A stretch of DNA of 64,000 nt from NCBI RefSeq assembly GCF_003286075.1, contig NZ_QLUV01000010.1, positions 62,001-126,000 of the forward strand, written 5' to 3'. Below, one piece after another: positions 1-14,501 of the stretch. Both the position numbers and the translations under genes were made by a program. The first letter of the stretch is position 1, and every line of letters starts with the position of its first letter. Under the pieces are notes generated by a model. That model was given only the letters and a program-made list of their open reading frames with translations. It was not told the origin of the DNA and did no database searches. The DNA is from Paracoccus endophyticus (GTDB lineage: Bacteria > Pseudomonadota > Alphaproteobacteria > Rhodobacterales > Rhodobacteraceae).

Positions 1-1
1 G

Positions 2-547
2 CGCGCCGGACGTCAGGCGGGCCGGCTGACACGCCTTCCGCGCGCCGACTGGGGCCGGGTCACGGCGCATGCGGGCCTTGGCGTCACCTTCATCGGCATC
101 AGCCTGTTGATGGCCTGGCAGGTCGAGGACATCCGCGTCGCGCGCGTGGGCGAGACCTTCACCGTCGCCGGGTACGACATCACCTTGGCCGAGGTCGAGG
201 AATTGCCCGGCCCGAACTATACCTCGACGACCGCGGTCATGCAGGTCGCCCGCGACGGCCGCCCGGTGGCGACGCTGCACCCCGAAAAGCGCGTCTATCC
301 CGTGCAGGCGATGCCCACGACCGAGGCCGCGATCCACAGCGGCCCGTTCGGCGACATCTATCTGGTGATCGGCGACCCGCAGCAGGACGGCGGTTGGGCG
401 GTTCGCAGCTATATCAAGCCCTTTGCCTTCTGGATCTGGCTGGGCAGCGGGCTGATGGCGCTGGGGGGGCTGATCAGCCTTTCGGATCGCCGCTGGCGGG
501 TCGCCGCCGCGGCCCGGCGCACGCCCGGCATGGTCCCCGCGGAATGA
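2..547 (+). CDS. ccmF: Cytochrome c maturation heme lyase subunit CcmF, C-terminal part
   Basis: The reading frame is open from the left edge, so only the last 181 codons or so are present and the true start lies outside the window. CcmF is the large membrane subunit of the system I heme lyase that attaches heme to apocytochrome c on the periplasmic side. What remains shows a membrane segment (GVTFIGISLL), the periplasmic domain with a RVYPVQAMPTTEAAI motif typical of the CcmF C terminus, and a final membrane helix (FAFWIWLGSGLMALGGLISL). The stop codon TGA overlaps the ATG of ccmH by four bases, as expected for a ccm operon. Family assignment is firm. Confidence 0.93.
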   Translation, partial: RAGRQAGRLTRLPRADWGRVTAHAGLGVTFIGISLLMAWQVEDIRVARVGETFTVAGYDITLAEVEELPGPNYTSTTAVMQVARDGRPVATLHPEKRVYPVQAMPTTEAAIHSGPFGDIYLVIGDPQQDGGWAVRSYIKPFAFWIWLGSGLMALGGLISLSDRRWRVAAAARRTPGMVPAE

Positions 548-1008
548 GGCGCGCGATCCTCGGCCTTGCCCTGGCGCTGTCGCTGCCGGTGGCCGCGCTG
601 GCGGTGCAGCCCGACGAGGTTCTGGCCGACCCGGCCCTCGAATCCCGTGCGCGAGAGATCAGCCAGTCGCTGCGCTGCCCTGTCTGCCAGGGCGAGAACA
701 TCGACGAATCGAACGCCCCGATCAGCCGCGACCTGCGGCTTTACGTGCGCGAGCGGCTGGTGGCGGGCGACAGCGACGCGCAGGTGATCGACGCGGTCAC
801 GACCCGGTTCGGCGAATATGTCCTGTTCGAACCGCGGGCCGAGGGGGGCAACCTGATCCTCTATGCGGCCGGTCCGCTGATGGCACTGGTCGCGGCGCTG
901 GGGGCGTGGGGTTTCCTGCGCCGGCGGCGCGAGACGGCGACCCCCGTCGTGGCCCTGACGGTCGAGGAGCGGGCGCGGCTGAAAAGCCTGATGGATCAGG
1001 ACAGCTGA
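544..1008 (+). CDS. ccmH: Cytochrome c maturation thioredox subunit CcmH (CycL)
   Basis: This 154-residue protein keeps apocytochrome cysteines reduced for heme ligation, working with CcmF at the periplasmic face. It has an N-terminal signal or anchor (ALALSLPVAALA), the family motif LRCPVCQ with redox cysteines 45 and 48, and a C-terminal membrane helix followed by RRRRE. The ATG at 544 overlaps the ccmF stop (ATGA), which fixes the start over an upstream in-frame possibility. Its 3' end overlaps the convergent Nudix gene by 13 bases. Length matches the short CcmH/CycL form without a TPR domain. Confidence 0.93.
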   Translation: MRRAILGLALALSLPVAALAVQPDEVLADPALESRAREISQSLRCPVCQGENIDESNAPISRDLRLYVRERLVAGDSDAQVIDAVTTRFGEYVLFEPRAEGGNLILYAAGPLMALVAALGAWGFLRRRRETATPVVALTVEERARLKSLMDQDS

Positions 1009-1682
1009 ACGAACCGCGGCTCGGCGCCGCGATTGTCGAAGAACGGCACGGTGGAGGGGGCGGTCAGCGGGCCATTCCCCGCCGCCGCGGCCATCGCCTC
1101 GATCTCGGCCAGAACCACTTCGGTGATGAAGGGCAGGTCCAGGGCGCGGGCCTCGGCCAGCGCAACCCAGTGCAGGTGGCTCAGCTCGTCGCAGGCGCGC
1201 GAGAAATCATGCCGGTCGCCTTCGATGTGCCGCGCGTCGATCAGGAAGAAGCGGGCATCGAACCGCCGCGTGCGGCCCGGCGGGGTGATCGCGCGAAAGA
1301 CAAAGATCAGCGCGCCGTCCGCCGCAGGGTCCAGCCGCAGCCCGGTCTCCTCCTCCAACTCGCGCAGGGCGGCATGGGCCAGCGCCGTGGGGGTGATGTC
1401 CGAATCGGTGCGACGCTCGGCCGCCAGCCGGGCCGCGCAGGCATCGGCCAGCGGCACCGCCACCGCGTGACGGTCGTCCGGGTCAACGGCGCCGCCGGGA
1501 AAGACGTATTTCGCCGGCATGAACGCCGCGGCCGCGCCGCGCATCCCCATCAGCACGGCCGGCCCCCCGTCCGCGTAGCGGTCCAGCAGGATCACGGTCG
1601 CCGCATCGCGCAGCCGGTCGGGGGCCGGCGCGGCGGGCGTATCGGCCAACGGCGCGGCCGGGGCGTGCTGCCCGTCGCTCAC
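996..1682 (-). CDS. Nudix hydrolase, NUDT8/NUDT19-like with a spread-out Nudix box
   Basis: A 228-residue Nudix-fold hydrolase; relatives cleave nucleoside diphosphate-linked compounds such as CoA derivatives, but the substrate here is unknown. The catalytic helix reads RELEEETG. The preceding Gly of the Nudix box sits in FPGGAVD about 40 residues upstream instead of close by, an insertion seen in NUDT8/NUDT19-type members. I chose the GTG at 1682 because it forms a GTGA overlap with the stop of the upstream DUF983 gene; a longer reading would run inside that gene. The two genes probably form one transcript. The 3' end is convergent with ccmH and overlaps it. Confidence 0.85.
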   Translation of the reverse strand: MSDGQHAPAAPLADTPAAPAPDRLRDAATVILLDRYADGGPAVLMGMRGAAAAFMPAKYVFPGGAVDPDDRHAVAVPLADACAARLAAERRTDSDITPTALAHAALRELEEETGLRLDPAADGALIFVFRAITPPGRTRRFDARFFLIDARHIEGDRHDFSRACDELSHLHWVALAEARALDLPFITEVVLAEIEAMAAAAGNGPLTAPSTVPFFDNRGAEPRFVQLS

Positions 1683-2125
1683 CGTCGCGACTCGGCGCTT
1701 TGCGGGCTGACAGCGTGGGCGGGGTCCTCGGCGGCCTGGCCGAAGCCGTGCATCCGCTTGGCCCACTGAAAGCCGACCCACGCGCCCTTGACGCGCGGCA
1801 GCATCAGCAGCGACAGCAGCAGTGATCCGCCGACGAACACCCCCAGCATCACCAGAGTCGACGGACGATACAGCGTATAGATCGTCAGCATCAGCGAGGC
1901 CGCCAGGTGCGAGACGATCAGGATGGTCACATACGCCGGCCCGTCGTCGGCACGATGGTGATGCAGGTCCGTCCCGCAGGACGGGCAGTGGTCCTTGACC
2001 CGCAGATAGCCGGTGAACAGCCGCCCCTCGCCGCAGGCGGGGCAGCGGCCGGCGGCCCCTCGGCGCATGGCTTGGCCAACCGGGCGGTTGGCGGCGTGGG
2101 TCGGGGGGGCGGTGGTCGCAGGCAT
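1679..2125 (-). CDS. DUF983 family membrane protein with zinc ribbon
   Basis: A 148-residue protein of the DUF983 family, whose function is unknown. The N-terminal half carries two CPxCG knuckles (CPACGEG and CPSCGTD) that look like a zinc ribbon, followed by two hydrophobic helices (VTILIVSHLAASLMLTIYTL and the LVMLGVFVGGSLLLSLLML region). The start at 2125 has TGAGGTG a few bases upstream. The gene is translationally coupled to the downstream Nudix gene by a GTGA overlap. Confidence 0.85.
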   Translation of the reverse strand: MPATTAPPTHAANRPVGQAMRRGAAGRCPACGEGRLFTGYLRVKDHCPSCGTDLHHHRADDGPAYVTILIVSHLAASLMLTIYTLYRPSTLVMLGVFVGGSLLLSLLMLPRVKGAWVGFQWAKRMHGFGQAAEDPAHAVSPQSAESRR

Positions 2126-2302
2126 GGGCACCTCAGGCACGGACAGCGTCCGGACAGAGATAGGAAGCATGGTGCCGTTTGGCCAGCGCAAGCCGGGCAG
2201 GCTGCATCAAAAGATGCAGAATGCCGCATGCTGGCGCCTTCGACCGGGCCCGGGGCCGATGCGCGGGGGCGGGCAGCCCCCGGCGCGGGCACGCGACGCG
2301 GA

Positions 2303-3610
<1,308 letters not shown>

Positions 3611-3652
3611 TCATAGCCGCGCGGCGGGCAGGGGGGAACCCGGTCGCCCGGA

Positions 3653-4345
3653 TTATAGCGCGATATCCACCCAGATCGGCAGGTGGTCGGATGCGCGTCG
3701 CGCCAGCGGGCTGTCGTGAACGCCGCTGTCGAGGACCGCGATCCCGGCCGACAGCGCCATGCGGTCATAGCGCAGCTGCGGAAAGGGGGCGGGCCAGCTT
3801 GGTCCGGGCGCCAGCACGTCCAGCCCGGACAGCGATTCGAGGCCGCGGTCGTCGTGCCATTCGTTGAAGTCGCCGGTCAGGATGAACCGTTGCCCCCCGA
3901 TCCGCGCCGCCTTGGCCGCCAGCCGGGCCAGTTGCGCGCGCCGCGACGACCGCGCAAGCCCCAGATGCACCACCACGACGGTCAGTTCGGCCAGCCGCAG
4001 CGCCAGCGCGCCGCGCGGCTCGATGCCGGGCAGGGGCAGGCGGCGCACGCTGGCCACCTGCGCCAGGTCGGGGCGCAGCAGGATCGTCTGCCCGTGCCAG
4101 CCCAGCGACTGCTCGCTGGTGGTCAGATGGGGCGCGGGCACCATGCCCGTCATGTCCTGGATCATCCGGCGCGGCAGTGCCTCGGGCCGGGCGCCGAAAC
4201 GGAAATCGACCTCTTGCAGCGCCACGATGTCGGCGCGCAGGTCGGCGATGACCTGAAGGTTGCGCTCGGGTGCATGAGGCCCGGTCAAGCCGCGGCACTT
4301 GTGCAGGTTATAGCTGGCGACGCGCAGGGATCGGGTGGGTGTCAT
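3653..4345 (-). CDS. Endonuclease/exonuclease/phosphatase-fold protein
   Basis: This 230-residue protein has the metal-dependent phosphoesterase fold shared by exonuclease III, DNase I and sphingomyelinase. The fold motifs are SYNLHK near the N terminus, LQEVD (metal-binding Glu), GDFNEW (catalytic Asp and Asn) and SDHLPIW at the C terminus (catalytic Asp-His). There is no clear signal peptide, so it is probably cytoplasmic. The substrate cannot be read from the sequence. The ATG at 4345 is the first in frame. Confidence 0.85.
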   Translation of the reverse strand: MTPTRSLRVASYNLHKCRGLTGPHAPERNLQVIADLRADIVALQEVDFRFGARPEALPRRMIQDMTGMVPAPHLTTSEQSLGWHGQTILLRPDLAQVASVRRLPLPGIEPRGALALRLAELTVVVVHLGLARSSRRAQLARLAAKAARIGGQRFILTGDFNEWHDDRGLESLSGLDVLAPGPSWPAPFPQLRYDRMALSAGIAVLDSGVHDSPLARRASDHLPIWVDIAL

Positions 4346-4396
4346 GGGCCAGTGCTGCCACGCCCGCGACCGGGTTTCCAGTGGCGGGCGCGGATC

Positions 4397-8140
<3,744 letters not shown>

Positions 8141-8190
8141 CAAGGCCGCGGCAAGGTCCGGCTGCGGGGCTGGCACGGGCGTGGCGCGGG

Positions 8191-9171
8191 CTAGAGCTTT
8201 TCGCCCATCGGCTGGCGGGTGGCGCGGCGGCGGCGGCGTGCCTCGCGCAGGTGCGACAGGTGCGCCGCCGAGGTGCTCGGCGGCGGCAGCGACAGGACGG
8301 CCCGGCGCAGCGCCTCGATCCCGTCCTCGGACCGGGGGGGAAGGGTGGCGGGGTCGATCGGCTCGCCGATGCTGATGCGATAGGTGTGCCCGGCCTTGTT
8401 CAGCACCTCGTTGAACAGGGTCACGTCGCGCAGCGTGGGGTGGATCGCGTCCAGCAGATAGAACAGCGCCGAGTTGCGGGCGCGGATGTGGACCGGAATG
8501 ACCGGGGCGCCGAACTTGCGCGCGATCATCACGGCGCTGGCCATCCACGGGCGTTCGTGCAGCGTCAGCCCGCGGCGCTTGGCCAGCCGCCCCGACGGGA
8601 AGATCAGTCCGATCCGGCCCTGACCCAGCGCGGCGCGGGTATAGTCCATCGTGGCCTTGGTCTTGGCGTGGCTGCGCTTTTCCAGCCGCCATTCGACCGG
8701 GGCGATCAGCTCCTCGGTCTGGGGCAGCACGCGGATCATGTCGTGGTTGGCATAGATGAACAGGTCGTCGCGCACCGCCGACACGACGGCGTGCAGCACG
8801 ATGCCGTCGGCAATGCCAGTCGGGTGGTTCGCCACGATCAGCGCGGGACCCGTCGCGGGCAGGTTCTCGATGCCCTCGACGCGCAGGTCGCGCACGATCA
8901 GCGCCGAGACGCGGCGCATGATCTCGTCCGTGGGCAGGTCGCGGAACTCGGTCGCCAGCTCGATCGAACGGGGATAGCGCAGCAGCCGCATCATCATCGC
9001 CTTGGCCAGCGTGTGATGCGGCTTGCCCGAATAAAACCACGGCGCCCGTTCGGCGATCAGCGGGTCCAGCCGCTGCTGCATCTCGGTCCGGGCAGGCAGT
9101 CGCCCCGTGGCGGCTGCGGACGCGGCGGGCTTGACGGGCGGGCGCGTGGTCATGGTCAGGCGATTATCCAT
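8191..9171 (-). CDS. PlsC-type lysophospholipid acyltransferase
   Basis: A 326-residue acyltransferase of the PlsC/GPAT family. The catalytic NHx4D-like block reads NHPTGIADG, where the usual acidic residue is kept with a one-residue shift in spacing, and a FPSGR block corresponds to the substrate-phosphate motif. The C terminus is rich in arginine (REARRRRRAT). Relatives include 1-acylglycerol-3-phosphate acyltransferases and acyltransferases for ornithine lipids, so the acceptor is not certain. It is probably bound to the inner leaflet of the cytoplasmic membrane. A short gap separates it from pepN, which runs in the same direction upstream. Confidence 0.83.
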   Translation of the reverse strand: MDNRLTMTTRPPVKPAASAAATGRLPARTEMQQRLDPLIAERAPWFYSGKPHHTLAKAMMMRLLRYPRSIELATEFRDLPTDEIMRRVSALIVRDLRVEGIENLPATGPALIVANHPTGIADGIVLHAVVSAVRDDLFIYANHDMIRVLPQTEELIAPVEWRLEKRSHAKTKATMDYTRAALGQGRIGLIFPSGRLAKRRGLTLHERPWMASAVMIARKFGAPVIPVHIRARNSALFYLLDAIHPTLRDVTLFNEVLNKAGHTYRISIGEPIDPATLPPRSEDGIEALRRAVLSLPPPSTSAAHLSHLREARRRRRATRQPMGEKL

Positions 9172-9197
9172 GGGGTCCGGGGGGGCCGCAAGCCGGG

Positions 9198-11759
9198 TCA
9201 GCCGCCAGTGGCAAGAATGCGCGACACCATCTCGGCGGTGTTGCGCGACAGACCCGGCGCCGCGGCGATCCGCGACAGCGCCGCGCGGGCACGATCGCGG
9301 CGCATGGCATCGTGGCGGGTCCAGGTCTCGAACACGGTGCTGACGCGGGCGGCGATCTGCGGGTTGACCGGGTCCATTCGGATCAGCCAGTCCGCGACGA
9401 AATCATATCCCGACCCGTCGGCGGCATGGAACGCGGCCGGGTTGGCGGCCAGCCCCGCCACCAGCGCCCGAAAGCGGTTGGGGTTCTGCCAGTCGAAATC
9501 GTCGCGTGCCGCCAGCCTGCGGGCGGTGGCGACCGCCGTGGCGGGGGGCGCGGCCGTCACCTGCACGCCAAACCACTTGTCCATGACCAGGCGGTTGGCC
9601 CCGAACTGCGCCCGCATGTCGTCCAGCGCCGCATCGGCGGCGCCCAGGCTGACCAGCGCGGCCAGCGCGCCCAGCCGTTCGGTCATGTTCCCGGCCTTGT
9701 CCCACAAGGCCCGCGCGCGGTCGCCCCCGTCGATGCGCGACAGCAGCGACAGCGCCGCCAGCCGCAGGCTGCGCGCGCCCGACTGCGCCGCATCCGGCGC
9801 GTAAGGATCGGCCACGGTCATCTCGGCATAGATCCGGCCCAGCACGCCGGCGTGCCGGGCGGCGATCTCTGCCGCAAGCCCCTCGCGTGCGCGGTGGACG
9901 GCATCGGGGTCGGGCACGCCGCCGTGGGTGACGATCTCGGCCGCGATCTCATCCTCGGACGGCAGGCGCAGGACCAGCGCGACAAAGGCGGGGTCCTGGC
10001 CCGCGTCGGCCAGCAGGCCCCCCAGCGCATGGCTCAGCGCCGGATCGGACTCGCCGCCCTGCGCCAGGGCTGCCAGCGATTCCATCGCCAGATCGTGGCC
10101 CGCCTGCCAGCGCGCAAACGGATCGGTGTCATGGGCCAGCAGCACCGCGCGGTCGTCGCGGCCGATCTGGCGCTGGACCGTGACCGGCGCGGAAAAGCCG
10201 CGCAGCAGCGACACGACCGGGCGGCTGCCCAAGCCGTCGAAGCGCCAGTCCTGCTCGGCCTCGGTCATCTCCAGCACGCGGGTCGCCATCACCTCGTCGC
10301 CATTCTGCGAGATCAGACCCAAGGCGATGGGGATCACGCGCGGCGGCTTGTCGGGCTGGCCCGGCGTCGCGGGTGTGGACTGGGCAAAGCGCAGGGTCAG
10401 GCGGCCTGCGTCCGCATCCCAGTCCTCGGCAAGCCGCAGGCGCGGGGTGCCCGCGTCGGTGTACCAGCGCTTGAACTGCGTCAGGTCGCGGCCCGTGGCG
10501 TCCTGAAACACCTGAAGCCAGTCCTCGATCGTGCAGGCCTGCCCGTCGTGGCGGTCGAAATACAGGTCCAGCGCCGCGCGATAGCCGTCGTCGCCCACCA
10601 GGCGCTTGAGCATCCCGATCACCTCGGCGCCCTTTTCATAGACCGTGGCGGTGTAGAAGTTGTTGATCTCCTGGTAATGGTCGGGGCGCGGCGGATGGGC
10701 GAGCGGTCCGGCATCCTCGCGGAACTGGCGGGCGCGCAGGGTCACGACATCCTCGATCCGCTTGACCGCGGCCGAGCGCATGTCGGACGTGAACTGCTGG
10801 TCGCGGAACACCGTCAGGCCCTCTTTCAGGCACAGCTGGAACCAGTCGCGGCAGGTGATGCGGTTGCCGGTCCAGTTGTGGAAATACTCGTGCGCGATCA
10901 CCGCCTCGATGCGCTCGTAGTCGGCGTCGGTCGCCGTCTCGGGACTGGCGAGGACCAGGCGCGCGTTGAAGATGTTCAGGCCCTTGTTCTCCATCGCGCC
11001 CATGTTGAAATCGTCGACGGCCACGATGTTGAACACGTCCAGGTCGTATTCCCGGCCATAGACGTCCTCGTCCCAACGCATGGCCTTTTTCAGCGAGGTC
11101 AGCGCAAAGCCCGCCCGGTCCACGTCGGCAGGCCGCACCCAGACGTTCAGCGCCACGTCGCGGCCCGAACGTGTCACGAACCGGTCGCTGGCGGCGGCCA
11201 GATCGCCCGCCACCAGCGCGAACAGATAGGCGGGCTTGGGCCAGGGGTCGTCCCATTCCGCCCAGGCCGGCCCCGCGGCCGCGGGATTGCCGTTCGACAG
11301 CAGCACCGGCAGGTCGGATTCGATGCGGACCCGGAACGGGGCCATGACGTCCGGCCGGTCGGGATACCAGGTGATGTGGCGAAAGCCCTCGGCCTCGCAC
11401 TGGGTGCAATAGATGCCGCCGGACAGGTACAGCCCCTCCAGCGCGGTGTTGGCGGCCGGCGCGATCTCGACCTCGGCCGAAAAGACGAACGGCCCGGCGG
11501 GCAGGGCGGCAGCGTCGATGGTCAGCCGCCCGTCGCCCAGGGTGATGTGCGCCGGGTCGATGTCCGCGCCGTCGATGGTCAGCGCGCGGGTGATCAGCCC
11601 GGGGCCGCCGTCCAGCACCAGGGGGCCGGGTCCGGCCCGCCTCAGGTGCAGATCCGACCGCACCAGCGTCGCGTCGGGGTCCAGGCGGAACGCCAGTCGC
11701 GTGGCGGTCAGGGCAAAGGCCCAGGGGCGGTAATCGCCAAGGCGGCGCGTTTCTGCCAT
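9198..11759 (-). CDS. pepN: Aminopeptidase N (M1 family)
   Basis: An 853-residue zinc aminopeptidase that removes N-terminal residues from peptides in the cytoplasm. It shows the exopeptidase motif GAMEN at residues 254-258, zinc site HEYFH at 290-294 with the third ligand Glu313 in LKEGLTVF, and the long helical C-terminal domain of bacterial PepN. ATG 11759 (MAETRRLGDY) is preceded by GTGAGG and matches the family's N terminus; an upstream extension looks like untranslated leader. Confidence 0.95.
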   Translation of the reverse strand: MAETRRLGDYRPWAFALTATRLAFRLDPDATLVRSDLHLRRAGPGPLVLDGGPGLITRALTIDGADIDPAHITLGDGRLTIDAAALPAGPFVFSAEVEIAPAANTALEGLYLSGGIYCTQCEAEGFRHITWYPDRPDVMAPFRVRIESDLPVLLSNGNPAAAGPAWAEWDDPWPKPAYLFALVAGDLAAASDRFVTRSGRDVALNVWVRPADVDRAGFALTSLKKAMRWDEDVYGREYDLDVFNIVAVDDFNMGAMENKGLNIFNARLVLASPETATDADYERIEAVIAHEYFHNWTGNRITCRDWFQLCLKEGLTVFRDQQFTSDMRSAAVKRIEDVVTLRARQFREDAGPLAHPPRPDHYQEINNFYTATVYEKGAEVIGMLKRLVGDDGYRAALDLYFDRHDGQACTIEDWLQVFQDATGRDLTQFKRWYTDAGTPRLRLAEDWDADAGRLTLRFAQSTPATPGQPDKPPRVIPIALGLISQNGDEVMATRVLEMTEAEQDWRFDGLGSRPVVSLLRGFSAPVTVQRQIGRDDRAVLLAHDTDPFARWQAGHDLAMESLAALAQGGESDPALSHALGGLLADAGQDPAFVALVLRLPSEDEIAAEIVTHGGVPDPDAVHRAREGLAAEIAARHAGVLGRIYAEMTVADPYAPDAAQSGARSLRLAALSLLSRIDGGDRARALWDKAGNMTERLGALAALVSLGAADAALDDMRAQFGANRLVMDKWFGVQVTAAPPATAVATARRLAARDDFDWQNPNRFRALVAGLAANPAAFHAADGSGYDFVADWLIRMDPVNPQIAARVSTVFETWTRHDAMRRDRARAALSRIAAAPGLSRNTAEMVSRILATGG

Positions 11760-11922
11760 TGCTTGCCTCACTGCCGAAAAAGTGGTCTGTGCGCGGAACT
11801 TGTGCTGTAACGGCGTGTTAAGCGCAGGATAGCCGGGTCGCAAGCCAAGGCCGTGCCGTCCGACTGCGGTGCGTGGCAAGGGGACCCCCGACCGTGTTCG
11901 CATATCTTCAAGGAGACCATTC

Positions 11923-12522
11923 ATGGCCCATTACGACCCGAACGATCCCCGCCGCACCGACGCCACCGATCCGCATCGCCCGGTCGACCCCAGCGGCCGG
12001 TCGACGGTCGTGACGGAAACCTATGTCGAGCCGGTGGAGAAGAAGGCCTCTCCGCTGCCGCTGATCATCGGTATCCTGCTGGCGCTGGCGCTGGCCTGGT
12101 GGCTGCTGTCGACGTTCATGGGCGGCGACACCGAGACCACGACCACCACCACCGAGCCCACGACGACCGAATCGACGACGACCTCGTCGACCGCGACGAC
12201 GACCGCGCCGGTTGCGACCACCACGACCGAGCCGGCGACCACGACGACGACCGACACGGCCACGACCACGGCGACCGACACCACCGCCACCGACACGTCG
12301 GCGACCACCGGCGCCGCGGCCACGACCGCGGCTGACGCGGCCACCGCCGCGGGCGAAGCTGCCGAAACGGCGGGCGAGGCTGCGCAGGACGCCGCCACCG
12401 CCACGGGCGCCGCCGCGGACGCCGCTGCCGAAACTGCGGCCGATGCCGCCGACGCCGCGGCCGATGCCGCGACGACCACCACGACCACGGCCCCGGTCAC
12501 CACGCCGGCCCCGACGAACTGA
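11923..12522 (+). CDS. Single-pass membrane protein with Thr-rich and Ala-rich tail
   Basis: I do not recognise this 199-residue protein. It has a polar N terminus of about 45 residues with many Asp, Pro and Arg, one clear membrane helix (LPLIIGILLALALAWWLL), then about 130 residues of low complexity. The first part of the tail is mostly Thr with Glu, Ser and Ala (runs such as TETTTTTTEPTTTE). The second part is Ala/Thr/Asp/Glu-rich with a spacing that could form a long helix (AAETAADAADAAADAA). The start follows AAGGAGA at 11910. The tail is coded largely by ACG/ACC/GCG codons, giving a repetitive DNA tract. An intrinsic terminator follows directly. The tail presumably lies outside the cytoplasmic membrane, like a spacer or cell-wall-spanning rod, but this is inference. 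Confidence 0.7.
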   Translation: MAHYDPNDPRRTDATDPHRPVDPSGRSTVVTETYVEPVEKKASPLPLIIGILLALALAWWLLSTFMGGDTETTTTTTEPTTTESTTTSSTATTTAPVATTTTEPATTTTTDTATTTATDTTATDTSATTGAAATTAADAATAAGEAAETAGEAAQDAATATGAAADAAAETAADAADAAADAATTTTTTAPVTTPAPTN

Positions 12523-12552
12523 GGACGGACCAGCCACACGGTTCCACGACAG

Positions 12553-12580
12553 CCGCCGCGCCCCCGGGTGCGGCGGTTTT
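12553..12580 (+). terminator. Intrinsic terminator after the Thr/Ala-rich protein gene
   Basis: Perfect 7-base stem CCGCCGC / GCGGCGG (12553-12559 and 12570-12576) followed directly by TTTT. It lies about 30 bases after the stop codon. Confidence 0.75.
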
Positions 12581-12846
12581 CGCATGACCCCCAGGGCCGC
12601 GCCTTGTGCCTTGGCGCTGCGTGCGTCAGGCGGGTGAGCCGCGCGTGCGTCCCCTGCCGTTGTCGGACGGCGTCCGCACGCTCAGGAAGCGGTTCGGGGT
12701 CGCATCCTCGTCGGGGACCGTTGCCAGTCGACGCGGCAGCCGCGCTGGCTGGCGCAGGACAGCCGCCGGCCCAGGGCGGCCCCCGCGGCGCGGGTGCGTG
12801 ACGCGCCTGCTTTGAGGGCGACAGCAACGAAACGCTGCCGGGCCGC

Positions 12847-12876
12847 TTGTGAAACATTATTGCGCGATGCTATCCA
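12847..12876 (+). promoter_or_regulatory. Possible pntAB promoter
   Basis: TTGTGA and TATCCA hexamers are separated by 18 bases, about 40 bases upstream of the pntA start. The segment is AT-rich compared with its surroundings. Matches to consensus are partial. Confidence 0.3.
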
Positions 12877-12916
12877 TTCCGCGGTTGCGAAGGTGGCGAT
12901 ACAGGGAGGCCGGCCG

Positions 12917-14491
12917 GTGCGAATTGGCGCGTTGAAGGAAACGACCGAAGGCGAGGCGCGGGTTGCCGTTACCCCGTCCTCGGCCGGGCATCTGCAAAAG
13001 CTGGGTCACGAGGTCCACGTCGAATCGGGCGCAGGCGCCCGCGCCGGCTTTTCGGACGCGGCGTACGAGCGGGCCGGCGTGACGGTGCATCCCACCGCGG
13101 CGGCGCTGATCGCGGCGGTGGACGTGGTGGCCAAGGTGCGTCCGCCTTCGGACGCCGAAATGGCGGCCATGCGCGAAGGCCAGACGCTGATCTCGTTCTT
13201 CTACCCCGGGCAGAACGCCGAGCTGCTGGAGGCCGCGCGCAACCGCGGCGTCAACGCCATCGCGATGGACATGGTCCCGCGCATCAGCCGCGCGCAAAAG
13301 ATGGACGCGCTGTCGTCCATGGCCAACATCGCCGGCTATCGCGCCGTGATCGAGGCCGCGAACAACTTCGGCCGGTTCTTTACGGGGCAGGTGACAGCCG
13401 CGGGCAAGGTGCCGCCGGCCAAGGTGCTGATCGTGGGCGCGGGGGTGGCGGGCCTGGCCGCCATCGGCGCCGCGACCAGCCTGGGCGCGCAGGTCTATGC
13501 CTTCGACGTTCGCCCCGAGGTGGCCGAGCAGATCGAATCGATGGGGGCCGAGTTCGTCTATCTCGACTTCAAGGACGAGCTGCAGGACGGCGCCGCCACG
13601 GGTGGCTATGCCGCGCCCTCGTCGCCCGAGTTCCGCGGGGCGCAGCTTGCCAAGTTCCGCGAGCTTGCGCCCGAGATGGACATCGTCATCACCACGGCGC
13701 TGATCCCCGGCCGCCCTGCGCCCAAGCTGTGGACCGAGGACATGGTCGCCGCGATGAAGCCGGGCAGCGTCATCATCGACCTGGCCGCCGAGCGCGGGGG
13801 CAACTGCGACCTGACGGTGCCCGACGAAAAGATCGTGACCGACAACGGCGTCACCATCATCGGCTATACCGACTTTCCGTCGCGGATGGGCGCGCAGGCG
13901 TCCGAGCTGTACGGCAACAACGTCCGCCACATGCTGGCCGACCTGACGCCGGCCAAGGACGGCACGCTGGTCCACGACATGGACGACGACGTGATCCGCG
14001 GCGCGACCGTGACCAAGGACCGTGACGTGACCTGGCCGCCGCCGCCGCCCAAGATCCAGGCGATCGCGGTGCAGAAGCCCAAGGAAAAGCCGCGCGAACT
14101 GACCCCCGAGGAACGCCGCGCGCAGGAGCTTGCGGCCTTCCGCGCGCAGACCCGCAGCCAGGTCACGCTGCTGGGCGTGGGCGCGCTGGTGATGCTGCTG
14201 ATCGGACTGTTCGCCCCGGCGTCGTTCCTGTCGCACTTCATCGTGTTCGTGCTGGCCTGCTTCGTCGGCTTCAGCGTCATCTGGAACGTCGCCCATTCGC
14301 TGCACACGCCGCTGATGGCGATCACCAACGCGATCTCTTCGATCGTGATCCTGGGGGCGCTGCTTCAGATCGGGTCGGGGTCGGCCTGGGTCGTGATCCT
14401 TGGCGCGCTGGCCGTGCTGATGACCGCGGTCAACATCTTCGGCGGCTTCCTGGTCACGCGCCGGATGCTTGCCATGTTCCAGAAATCGTAA
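12917..14491 (+). CDS. pntA: NAD(P) transhydrogenase subunit alpha
   Basis: A 524-residue alpha subunit of the proton-translocating transhydrogenase, which uses the proton gradient to move hydride from NADH to NADP. The N-terminal NAD-binding domain shows [14 protein letters not shown] and the Rossmann motif [12 protein letters not shown]; the C-terminal 110 residues hold several membrane helices ([17 protein letters not shown] onward). Thus the two alpha modules, split in some relatives such as Rhodospirillum, are fused here. The GTG at 12917 gives the canonical (V)RIGALKE start and is preceded by GGGAGG; an upstream ATG in frame is rejected. pntB follows 10 bases later. Confidence 0.95.
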   Translation: MRIGALKETTEGEARVAVTPSSAGHLQKLGHEVHVESGAGARAGFSDAAYERAGVTVHPTAAALIAAVDVVAKVRPPSDAEMAAMREGQTLISFFYPGQNAELLEAARNRGVNAIAMDMVPRISRAQKMDALSSMANIAGYRAVIEAANNFGRFFTGQVTAAGKVPPAKVLIVGAGVAGLAAIGAATSLGAQVYAFDVRPEVAEQIESMGAEFVYLDFKDELQDGAATGGYAAPSSPEFRGAQLAKFRELAPEMDIVITTALIPGRPAPKLWTEDMVAAMKPGSVIIDLAAERGGNCDLTVPDEKIVTDNGVTIIGYTDFPSRMGAQASELYGNNVRHMLADLTPAKDGTLVHDMDDDVIRGATVTKDRDVTWPPPPPKIQAIAVQKPKEKPRELTPEERRAQELAAFRAQTRSQVTLLGVGALVMLLIGLFAPASFLSHFIVFVLACFVGFSVIWNVAHSLHTPLMAITNAISSIVILGALLQIGSGSAWVVILGALAVLMTAVNIFGGFLVTRRMLAMFQKS

Positions 14492-14501
14492 GGAGGCGTC
14501 G

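Larger units (their letters stand above)
12523..12916. other. Gene-free 394-base gap before pntA
   Basis: No supported gene lies here. The stretch holds the intrinsic terminator of the upstream gene (12553-12580), a small perfect hairpin CGGAC-GGC-GTCCG at 12664-12676, and near its right end an AT-richer segment (12847-12890) that probably contains the pntAB promoter. Confidence 0.6.

Noticed and set aside
2265..2281. Hairpin GGGGGC / GCCCCC after eno as terminator
   Set aside because: No U-tract on the minus strand; such GC-rich repeats are common here by chance.
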